From Acidobacteriota bacterium (GTDB lineage Bacteria; Acidobacteriota; Blastocatellia; Pyrinomonadales; Pyrinomonadaceae), in contig QHXN01000037.1 of NCBI GenBank assembly GCA_003222975.1, forward strand, positions 1 through 32,350: 32,350 nt of DNA. Direction: 5' to 3'. The notes under the pieces were generated by a model. That model worked only from the letters and a program-made list of their open reading frames with translations. It made no database searches and was not told the DNA's origin. Both the position numbers and the translations under genes were made by a program. Of this stretch, positions 25,870 to 32,350 are shown piece by piece; the stretch's first letter is position 1; each line of letters begins with the position of its first letter.

Positions 25870-26104
25870 TCAGTCGAGGTAGCGCTTGATTCGCATCTTT
25901 CTCTTGCCGATGCCGTGCGCCTCGAACCAGTGTATTTCAGCCAGCCGTATCGTACCATCGGAGAGCCTGATGCTGGCAAACCCCTTTCAGCTTCCGCCAA
26001 CGTCCCTTGCCGTAACGCTTCCGTAGCAGCGCGAGTATGCGGATGCCGCTCCCGGCGGTGATAGTCTCGACCTCCGTGACAGGGCCGACGATTTCAAAGT
26101 GCAT
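25870..26104 (-). pseudogene. Frameshifted 77-residue small protein gene (first of the pair)
   Basis: From ATG 26104 (GAAGG 6-8 nt upstream) frame one codes MHFEIVGPVTEVETI, then RKRYGKGRWRKLKG, and then runs into noise and stops. One base later, frame two continues FASIRLSDGTIRLAEIHWFE, then AHGIGKRKMRIKRYLD and a stop at 25870-25872. Removing one G from the GGGG at 25984-25981 joins them into one 77-residue basic protein of a type I recall as intact in other bacteria. The break may be a mutation, an assembly error in a homopolymer, or a +1 programmed shift. It starts 19 nt after tyrS and ends 7 nt before the next gene. Confidence 0.7.
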
Positions 26105-26123
26105 CACGCGCCTTCAAGTTTAT

Positions 26124-27335
26124 CTACAACCAACGCACACGCAGGAAGCGCCGCTTGCCGACTTGTAGGAGCGATTCTTCACCCGTTTTAGCACTGACCA
26201 CTATGCTGGGGCTAGCCTGACGAACGCCTCCGATACGCACGCCACCTTGTTCAATCAGCCGCCGTGCTTCGGCAACCGATGGCGCAAGCTCTACTCTTAC
26301 GAGTAGGCGCGGCAGCGACCAAGGGGCGGCTTCCACTTCGCGTTCTTCAATCTCGTCTGGAACTTCCTTGCGGCGGAAGACACGGTTGAACTCCTCTTCC
26401 GCTGCATCCGCGGCAGACTTCGAGTGGAAGTCCGTGATGATGCGCTTGGCAAGTTCGACTTTGATGTCGCGCGGGTTGACCTCGCCGTTCGCGGCGCGGT
26501 TGCTCATCTGTTTAATCTCGCCGACGGTCAGGTCGGTCAGAAGCTCGTAGTAGCGCCACATCAATTCGTCGGAGATGGACATGATCTTGCCGAACATCTC
26601 GCGGGGCGGCTCGTCTATGCCGATGAAGTTGCCGAGAGACTTGGACATCTTCTCCACGCCGTCGGTGCCTTCGAGGAGCGGCGTGGTGAGGACGACCTGC
26701 GGCTCTTGGTTGTATTCGCGCTGGAGGTTGCGGCCCATTAGCAGGTTGAACTTCTGGTCGGTGCCGCCGAGTTCCACGTCCGCCGAGAGGGCCACGGAGT
26801 CGTAGCCCATCACGAGCGGGTAGAGGACTTCGTGCAGCGCGAGCGGGCGGTTCTCCGCGAGGCGCTGCTCGAAGTCGTCGCGCTCGAGGATTTGTTTGAC
26901 CGTGACGTGCGAGGCCAAGCGGACGAGGCCGACCGCGTCCATCGCGTCCATCCACTCGGAGTTGAATCGTATCTCGGTCTTGTCCTGGTCGAGCAGCTTG
27001 AATATCTGCCGTTTGTAGGTCTCGGCGTTGGCGTTGATCTCCTCGCGCGTGAGCAGCGGGCGCGTGGCCGTCTTTCCCGAAGGGTCGCCGATGAGGCCCG
27101 TGAAGTCGCCGATGAGGAAGATGACCGTGTGGCCGAGTTCCTGAAACGCGCGAAGCTTGCGGATGACGACCGTGTGGCCGAGATGTATGTCGGGCGCGGT
27201 CGGGTCTGCGCCGAGCTTGACGCGCAGGGGACGGCCCGTGCGCGCGCTCTTCTCCAACTTCGCGCGCAAGTCCTCCTCGCGGATGATCTCGACCGCGCCC
27301 TTCCTTAAAAACGCCAGTTGCTCGTCAATCGTCAT
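26124..27335 (-). CDS. tyrS: Tyrosine--tRNA ligase
   Basis: A 403-residue class I aminoacyl-tRNA synthetase that charges tRNA-Tyr. The HIGH-type motif is HLGHT (51-55) and the second motif is KMSKS (229-233), the pattern of the second bacterial TyrRS group (TyrZ-like) rather than the KFGKS group. Tyrosine-site segments [13 protein letters not shown] and [22 protein letters not shown] are present. An S4 RNA-binding domain covers about 345-403 ([21 protein letters not shown]). No Shine-Dalgarno is visible; the sequence before the ATG is a hairpin of 7-base words that fills the gap from the purN stop. Regulation by that structure is possible but unproven. No T-box elements were seen. Confidence 0.97.
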   Translation of the reverse strand: MTIDEQLAFLRKGAVEIIREEDLRAKLEKSARTGRPLRVKLGADPTAPDIHLGHTVVIRKLRAFQELGHTVIFLIGDFTGLIGDPSGKTATRPLLTREEINANAETYKRQIFKLLDQDKTEIRFNSEWMDAMDAVGLVRLASHVTVKQILERDDFEQRLAENRPLALHEVLYPLVMGYDSVALSADVELGGTDQKFNLLMGRNLQREYNQEPQVVLTTPLLEGTDGVEKMSKSLGNFIGIDEPPREMFGKIMSISDELMWRYYELLTDLTVGEIKQMSNRAANGEVNPRDIKVELAKRIITDFHSKSAADAAEEEFNRVFRRKEVPDEIEEREVEAAPWSLPRLLVRVELAPSVAEARRLIEQGGVRIGGVRQASPSIVVSAKTGEESLLQVGKRRFLRVRWL

Positions 27336-27341
27336 GGCGAG

Positions 27342-27420
27342 AGTTTAAAGTTCAAAAGTTCAAAGTTCAAAGCCGAGAGCGGGCCTCTGACTTTGAACTT
27401 TGAACTTTAAACTTTGAACT
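27342..27420. repeat. Inverted repeat of AGTTCAA-type heptamers between purN and tyrS
   Basis: The left arm (27342-27372) and right arm (27391-27420) are complementary over about 30 nt with one extra A in the left arm and one mismatch region; the inner 16 nt pair perfectly. Each arm is itself tandem AGTTCAA/TTTGAAC heptamers. The 18-nt loop can form a further AGAG/CTCT stem. The right arm overlaps the purN stop codon and the left arm ends 6 nt before the tyrS ATG. Confidence 0.8.
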
Positions 27421-28045
27421 ATTTTTTTCTTAAGACTCGCCGCCCGACGACTTCGTAGCCGCCGCCGCAGACGAGCGCGAGCGCTTCCGCGTATGCCCTG
27501 TGCTCTTCGGCGAGGATGCGCGCGGCGAGCGTCTCCTCGGTGTCGGAGTCTAAGACTGCGACGACGCGCTGCGTGATGATAGGGCCGCCGTCCAGGGTCT
27601 CGTCAACGAAGTGGACTGTGCAGCCGGAAAACTTAACGCCGTGCTCGATAGCCTGCCGCTGCGCGTCGAGGCCGGGGAAGGCCGGGAGCAGCGAGGGGTG
27701 TATGTTCAGGACGCGCCCGCGGAACTCCCCGACGAAGCAGGGCGAGAGCAGGCGCATGTAGCCCGCGAGGCACACGAATTCGACGCCGCGCTCGCGCAAA
27801 GCCGAGACGATCTCGCGCTCGTGCTCCTCGCGCGTCCTTCCCGTGCGCTCAACGACCAGCGTCTCGATGCCGCGTTCGCGCGCGCGCGCGAGTCCCGCCG
27901 CCTGCGGCTTGTCGCTCAAGACGACCGCGACCTCCGCGCCCGGCACGCGCCCATCGCGCACGGCGTCCGCCAACGCCAACATGTTCGAGCCACGCCCGGA
28001 GATGAGAATCCCGACGTGGCGGGCCTTCCTTCCTTCCTTCGTCAA
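27419..28045 (-). CDS. purN: Phosphoribosylglycinamide formyltransferase
   Basis: The enzyme transfers a formyl group from 10-formyltetrahydrofolate to GAR in purine synthesis. The N-terminal ILISGRGSNM (13-22) binds the substrate phosphate. The catalytic triad is Asn114 and His116 in NIHPSLLPAFPG and Asp152 in LDGGPI. The 208 residues are normal for the family. I chose TTG at 28045 because GGAGGG lies 4-5 nt before it and the Rossmann strand follows at the expected place; an in-frame upstream extension is Arg-rich and unlike PurN. The last codons run into the heptamer hairpin. purM lies upstream on the same strand but separated by the metallophosphoesterase gene. Confidence 0.93.
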   Translation of the reverse strand: MTKEGRKARHVGILISGRGSNMLALADAVRDGRVPGAEVAVVLSDKPQAAGLARARERGIETLVVERTGRTREEHEREIVSALRERGVEFVCLAGYMRLLSPCFVGEFRGRVLNIHPSLLPAFPGLDAQRQAIEHGVKFSGCTVHFVDETLDGGPIITQRVVAVLDSDTEETLAARILAEEHRAYAEALALVCGGGYEVVGRRVLRKK

Positions 28046-28176
28046 GTCTCCCTCCGCACGAAATTTTTGGCCCGGCGCGGCCCGTCGCTCTCGGTCGCGC
28101 GGGCGGGCGCGGGCGGCTCCGGTCGAGTGCCGCACGCGCACGCGCGTTCTCGCTTACGCCCGCTCCTTCCGTTGCG

Positions 28177-31100
28177 TCAAGGGCGCGCCACGCCGCCCGC
28201 CGCGGCCCCCTTCGGTCTCAGGCGGAAAACGTCAACGACGTGCGGCGTCAGCTTTCTGCCGTCCTCCTCCGGGTCGTTGACGGCGATGACGTAGCCGGTC
28301 AGCCCGTCCTCGTCGAGGCGGAAGCGTATGAACTGCTTGAACCTCTCGATGCGCGCCGCGCCGCCCACCTCGTTGTTGTGGCCGTTGAAGGCGAAGCAGA
28401 CGCCCAGATACCAGCCGAACCAGTAGCAGCACGTCACCGCGCCGACCGCGCCCGCGACGAGCGAAGGCACGATCCCCGCCCACCCCGTCCATTCGTTGGT
28501 CGGGAACCACGGCGCGGTGAGCGTGCCCCAGAGGCCGCCGCCCGCCGTCTGCCCCGCGCGCATAAGGTAGAGCGGCAGCGTGAGCGTCAGCGCGCCGAAG
28601 GCGAACCAGGCGAGTGCGAGCAGCCCCCGCCTGTAGCTGCTGAGCAGCCACTCGCCGGCGAACGTCCCCAGCGCGAGCAGCGCCGCCGCGACGAGCAGCG
28701 TCAGAAGGCTCGCCTCGCGGACGAGGACGAACGGGACTCCGACCTGGAGCACGAGATGCCACAGGCCGATGAGCAGCTTGCCGACGAAGGCGACCGCCTT
28801 GTTGCGCTTCGCGAGCAGGTCGGAGGCGACCTGGAAGGGCAGCGCGTAGGCGAGTCCGCCGACGAGGGCCAGCATCGCCGCGATGAAGAGCGCGTCCGAG
28901 ACGAGGAGCGCAGGGAGGTTGTTCCTGCCGAACGACCAGAGGCCGAGCGCGACGGCCAACACGCCCGCCACGCTGAGCGCACGCGGCAGCGTCCAGTCGT
29001 ACCAGGGGACGCGCGTGCGGTGCGCCTTCTTGAAGAGGAACTCGCTGAAGCGGAGGCTCAGCGCCACGCCCGCGCCCGCCCAGACGAGCGTGAGCAACAC
29101 GAGCAGGCTGTTGCCGAAGGGCGTGATGTGCGCCCTGTACGGCTCGACCATCACCATGCCGACGAAGAACAGGACGAACGCGAGGGCGAAGAGCGACCAG
29201 AGCGTCGCGCCCGGCTCGCCCTCGGTCTCCGGGTCGTGCCGCGCGGGCTTTATCTTGTTGCCCTCCGGCGTCTCGACGAGTCGGCTCGGCTTCGCATCCG
29301 CGCCGAGCGTGCCGCCTGCCTCCGCCGTCTTGAGCGTCTCCTCGCCGTGGGCCTCATCCGTCTTGTCAGTCTCCTGCTTCTCGTACAGCCTCTTCGTCGA
29401 GGCGGCGACGATGAGCGGGAGGGCGGCGACGAGCGCCATGCCGAGGCCGATTTGGAAGTCCCAAGGCATGCTCACGCGGCACGGGCCGTAGAAGTAGCGC
29501 GGCTGGTCGGCGCGGCACGGGTCGGGCGGAATCCACACGGAGCCTACTCCGAGCAGGCGATACCAGAGTGGCTTGACCTCCTCCCTCTCGACGCCGGAAG
29601 GCGCGGCTGACCCCGCCGCCGTCTTCGCCGCCGCGGCCCCAGGCCCCTTCGGCTGTTGCGCCGTGCCCTCACCTTCCTCCGGCGCTCGCAGCACGGTCGG
29701 GTTGATCGGCTCCGCGCTCGCCAGCCCCAGCCCGAAGTGCGGGAGGTTGTTGAGGAACTGCCGGCTGCTCTGCGGGACTGTAAAGGCGAAGTAGATGAGG
29801 AAGGCGATGATGAAGCCCGCGAGCCAGACGTAGCCGCCGCCCCAGATGTTCCAGAACTTGAAGACGGAGCGCGCGACCTCGCCCGTTGACCTCGCCTCCG
29901 AGGGGTAGAGCGACTGCTCGCGCACCTCGTCCAGGTAGGTCTGCGAAGGGTGGTGGAACGCGCCGCCGATGCCGGAGACGACCGAGGCGTAGCTGTAAGA
30001 GGTCGGCCTGTCGGCCTTCGGCGCGTCGTCGCCCGCGCCCACGCGCGGCTCGATGCTGCGGGCGGGCGGGGGCGGCCCCCAATAGCGCGCGTAGTGGTGC
30101 ACGTCGCCGGAGAGGTCGAGCCGGCACTGCGCGGGCTTGAGCCGCTCGTCGCCGGTCTCGGCGAGGTCGTAGCTGCCGTCGTCGCGGCGGCTGCCCTTCA
30201 CGTCCTTCGGCAAGAAGGGCTGCTCGATGCCGAGCTGGCCGAAGGCGTCCGCCGCCTTGTAGTCTTCGGGGTCGGCGAGTTTGCCGAAGGTGGTCGTGGG
30301 CGAGCAGGTGGCGACGATCAGTCTCTGCGGGGGGACGACGAGGTCTGGGCGCGCGAGGCCGGGCCGGCTGCGGGCCGTCCGGCAGAACTGCCAGAAGAAG
30401 TTTTTCTGCCGCTCGTCTATCTGCCCCGTCTCGGTGTCCAGCCCCCACATCCACCAGCCGAACGGCAGACGGAACGCGACGTAGCTCGCCTCCTGTATGC
30501 GGTAGAAGCCGGGGACGGAGAGCTGCGCGAGTTCGGCGCGGCGGTCGGGTGGCAAGTTTTCCGCGCCGCCGTGGTAGGCGGGCGGTCGCCGCTCCCAGCG
30601 CGCGGGGTGTCGGAACTGGCGGCGGAAGCCGTCGAGCTGGTCGTAGTAGTCGTGGTTGCCGGGGATGCCGAAGAGCGGACGCGGCGGCTCGTCTTCAGAG
30701 ATTCCGCCGTCGCGCACGAGGTCTTCGTAGGCCCACTTGAAGGGGTTCTGGATGCGGTCAATGAGCGTCATGTAGTCGGATGCGTGGTAGGCCGTGTCGC
30801 CGCCGACGAAGAGGAACTCGCCGCGCGGCAGAAGCTCTCGGCCATCGGCCCGCCCCTTCCCGACCGGCTCGCCCGCACGCAACCGCTCCGGGTCGAGCGT
30901 CGGCACGGAGAGGTCACTCAGGCAGAGGTAGGCGATGCTATAGACGGCCTTCATGCCGTCGCCCGTGTCCGAGATGTAGTCGAACCAGAAGCCGCCCTTG
31001 CGCCTGATCGCTTCATCAAGCGCGGCCTTCTCGACCCCGGCGGGCGGCTCGAGACGGTCGTCCGAAGGGTCGAACGAGACGGCCTTCGCCGTCATCCAGT

Positions 31101-31344
31101 CGCGCGGGTCGAGCTTCTTGCCGTAGGCGGAGTAGAGCAGTATCCCCTTGACGCTGCCCATCAACTGCCGCCCGAGCAGCCACGCGACCGGCCTCTCGAA
31201 CTTCCGCCGCGCGCGGCTGAACCAGGAGGCGAGCCAAGCGAACGGCCCCGCGCCGCCCGGCCTCAAGGGCGGCCCGTCCGAGTCGTTTGAGTGCTGCTGT
31301 CCGGGGTCGGCGAGCGGCCCCTTCACGCCGTCAACTGTTGTCAT
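28177..31344 (-). CDS. Membrane-fused metallophosphoesterase (1055 residues)
   Basis: The N-terminal half (about 115-470) is a calcineurin-like phosphoesterase domain: FDYISDTGDG (121-130), FVGGDTAYH (179-187), GIPGNHDYYD (226-235) and LSGDVHHYARY (411-421). Its first motif lacks the usual D-x-H histidine, and the expected fourth-motif histidine region reads VATCSPTTTF. The C-terminal half has many hydrophobic segments (first at about 504-522, then about 640-660, 715-735 and a run of at least six more) separated by a charged loop (about 660-710), and ends in a soluble tail with NNEVGGAARIERFKQFIRF. Similar large membrane phosphoesterases occur in other bacteria, I believe, without a known substrate. 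AAGGAG precedes the ATG by 9 nt. It sits between purM and purN on the same strand. Confidence 0.82.
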   Translation of the reverse strand: MTTVDGVKGPLADPGQQHSNDSDGPPLRPGGAGPFAWLASWFSRARRKFERPVAWLLGRQLMGSVKGILLYSAYGKKLDPRDWMTAKAVSFDPSDDRLEPPAGVEKAALDEAIRRKGGFWFDYISDTGDGMKAVYSIAYLCLSDLSVPTLDPERLRAGEPVGKGRADGRELLPRGEFLFVGGDTAYHASDYMTLIDRIQNPFKWAYEDLVRDGGISEDEPPRPLFGIPGNHDYYDQLDGFRRQFRHPARWERRPPAYHGGAENLPPDRRAELAQLSVPGFYRIQEASYVAFRLPFGWWMWGLDTETGQIDERQKNFFWQFCRTARSRPGLARPDLVVPPQRLIVATCSPTTTFGKLADPEDYKAADAFGQLGIEQPFLPKDVKGSRRDDGSYDLAETGDERLKPAQCRLDLSGDVHHYARYWGPPPPARSIEPRVGAGDDAPKADRPTSYSYASVVSGIGGAFHHPSQTYLDEVREQSLYPSEARSTGEVARSVFKFWNIWGGGYVWLAGFIIAFLIYFAFTVPQSSRQFLNNLPHFGLGLASAEPINPTVLRAPEEGEGTAQQPKGPGAAAAKTAAGSAAPSGVEREEVKPLWYRLLGVGSVWIPPDPCRADQPRYFYGPCRVSMPWDFQIGLGMALVAALPLIVAASTKRLYEKQETDKTDEAHGEETLKTAEAGGTLGADAKPSRLVETPEGNKIKPARHDPETEGEPGATLWSLFALAFVLFFVGMVMVEPYRAHITPFGNSLLVLLTLVWAGAGVALSLRFSEFLFKKAHRTRVPWYDWTLPRALSVAGVLAVALGLWSFGRNNLPALLVSDALFIAAMLALVGGLAYALPFQVASDLLAKRNKAVAFVGKLLIGLWHLVLQVGVPFVLVREASLLTLLVAAALLALGTFAGEWLLSSYRRGLLALAWFAFGALTLTLPLYLMRAGQTAGGGLWGTLTAPWFPTNEWTGWAGIVPSLVAGAVGAVTCCYWFGWYLGVCFAFNGHNNEVGGAARIERFKQFIRFRLDEDGLTGYVIAVNDPEEDGRKLTPHVVDVFRLRPKGAAAGGVARP

Positions 31345-31427
31345 GTCGGTCTTCTCCTTTTCTTCGGCTGGATGAGGTGGACGCGGGCGACGCGACGGCG
31401 TATGGAGCGGCAGGCCGTCGCGCCGCA

Positions 31428-31503
31428 GAAGAAAGTCGAATCCCCTGGAAGAAAGCTGAGGCCCCGGAAGAAAACCAAAGGCCCTTCGGAAGAAAGCTGA
31501 AAC
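31428..31503. repeat. Four tandem GAAGAAAG-type repeats upstream of the metallophosphoesterase gene
   Basis: GGAAGAAAGCTGA-like units start near 31427, 31447, 31466 and 31488, 19-22 bp apart; the second and fourth share GGAAGAAAGCTGA exactly. On the minus strand they read CTTTCTTCC, a pyrimidine-rich tract in the 174-nt gap after purM. No promoter consensus is clear here. Confidence 0.55.
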
Positions 31504-31518
31504 GCTTTTGCGTGCGGC

Positions 31519-32350
31519 TCAGGCGAGCGCGACTTCGCGCCGGCCCGCGCCGACGCGCCCTATCGTGTAGCACGTCTCGCCGAGATTGTCGAGATGGGTC
31601 TTGACCGAGTCGGCGTCCGCGGGCGCGCAGATGACGACCATGCCGACGCCCATGTTGAAGGCGCGGTGCATCTCCGCTTCGGCGACGTTGCCGATCTCCT
31701 GCATCACACGGAAGACCGGCGGCACGGGCCACGCGCCGCGCTCGATCTCGACAGCCGTGCCTTCGGGCAGGACGCGCGGGATGTTCTCAACGAGGCCGCC
31801 GCCCGTGACGTGCGCGAGCGCCTTGATTAGTCCTGTGTCGAGCAAGCCTTCGAGCGGGCGCAGGTAGCTGAGGTGCGGCTGCAAGAGGGCCTCGCCGATG
31901 GTCATGCCGAGCGCGTCCAGGCGCGTGTTAACCTTGTATCCCGCGACCTCGAAGAAGAGCTTGCGCGCGAGCGAGTAGCCGTTGGTGTGAAGGCCCGCCG
32001 AGGGAAGGCCGAGAACAACGTCGCCCACTGCTACGCGGCTCCCGTCAATCGCCCTCTCGCGCTCGACGACGCCGACGATGAAGCCCGCCACGTCGTACTC
32101 GCCTTCGGGGTAGAAGCCGGGCATCTCGGCTGTCTCGCCGCCCAACAGCACGCAGCCGTTCTCTTTGCAGCCGCGCGCGACGCCCTCGACCACCGCGACG
32201 ATCACTTCGGGCGCGAGCACTCCGGTCGCCACATAGTCGAGGAAGAAGAGCGGGCGCGCGCCCTGCACGAGTATGTCGTTCGTGCAGTGGTTGACGAGGT
32301 CGCAGCCCACGGTGTCGTGCACGCCCGTCAGAAAAGCGATCTTCAGCTTC
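31519..32350 (-). CDS. purM: Phosphoribosylformylglycinamidine cyclo-ligase, 5' end outside window
   Basis: AIR synthetase closes the imidazole ring of purines from FGAM and ATP. The reading frame is open to the window edge and lacks its start, so the first 70 or so of about 345 family residues are missing; about 276 remain. Visible motifs are GVHDTVGCDLVNHCTNDILVQG (shown here split: GVHDTVGCDLVN and HCTNDILVQG), GCVLLGGETAEMPGFY, LPSAGLHTNGYSLAR, HVTGGGLVENIPRVLP and FNMGVGMVV. All are typical PurM sequence. It is followed on the same strand by the metallophosphoesterase and then purN. Confidence 0.96.
   Translation of the reverse strand, partial: KLKIAFLTGVHDTVGCDLVNHCTNDILVQGARPLFFLDYVATGVLAPEVIVAVVEGVARGCKENGCVLLGGETAEMPGFYPEGEYDVAGFIVGVVERERAIDGSRVAVGDVVLGLPSAGLHTNGYSLARKLFFEVAGYKVNTRLDALGMTIGEALLQPHLSYLRPLEGLLDTGLIKALAHVTGGGLVENIPRVLPEGTAVEIERGAWPVPPVFRVMQEIGNVAEAEMHRAFNMGVGMVVICAPADADSVKTHLDNLGETCYTIGRVGAGRREVALA

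Noticed and set aside
28046-28141. N-terminal extension of PurN to an upstream ATG
   Set aside because: Arg-rich, unlike PurN, and skips the good ribosome binding site in front of TTG 28045.
29950-31290. Long plus-strand open frame opposite the metallophosphoesterase
   Set aside because: Antisense shadow with repetitive Ala/Arg/Val-rich translation and no motif.

Overview
The window reads as a chromosomal segment of a high-GC Gram-negative bacterium, most likely an Acidobacteriota member of the Blastocatellia/Pyrinomonadaceae type. This placement is an inference. It rests on an Oar-like TonB-dependent receptor with an N-terminal carboxypeptidase-regulatory-like domain, a giant secreted protein with lamin-tail, InlB-type and Ig-like repeats, and the general gene content. 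No rRNA, tRNA, CRISPR array, insertion sequence or integrase was seen.

Layout. 1-3.7 kb: recF and gyrB on the + strand, clearly poorer in GC than the rest. 3.7-4.1 kb: a gyrB-distal gap holding a well-formed sigma70-type promoter followed about 60 nt later by an intrinsic terminator, a candidate free-standing small RNA. 4.1-5.5 kb: a two-gene operon (LigB/MEMO-type protein, then AMMECR1). 5.8-7.0 kb: a geranylgeranyl-reductase-like flavoprotein on +. 7.0-10.5 kb: a run of minus-strand genes (HAD phosphatase, GT4 glycosyltransferase, alpha/beta hydrolase, YbgC-like thioesterase, small unknown protein). 10.9-12.4 kb: stress-type small proteins (YflT-like, CsbD) and a 70-residue unknown. 12.7-15.9 kb: the TonB-dependent receptor. 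16.7-17.2 kb: a small secreted BamE-like protein. 17.3-22.5 kb: a 1717-residue secreted multidomain protein whose upstream region is rich in repeats. 22.8-25.6 kb: thiolase, RDD membrane protein and SnoaL-like protein. 25.6-32.35 kb: minus-strand purM (cut by the window edge), a 1055-residue membrane-fused metallophosphoesterase, purN, tyrS, a small gene with a one-base frameshift, and a second small gene.

Themes. The housekeeping parts are DNA replication/repair (recF, gyrB), purine synthesis (purM, purN) and translation (tyrS). The envelope parts are the TonB receptor, the giant secreted protein, the RDD protein and the metallophosphoesterase. No defence or mobile system was recognised. The best leads for something undescribed are the candidate sRNA after gyrB with an anti-Shine-Dalgarno-like tract, the GGGG-frameshifted member of a pair of 77-residue proteins behind tyrS, two hairpins built from short repeated words that abut stop codons, and the metallophosphoesterase fusion lodged between purM and purN.
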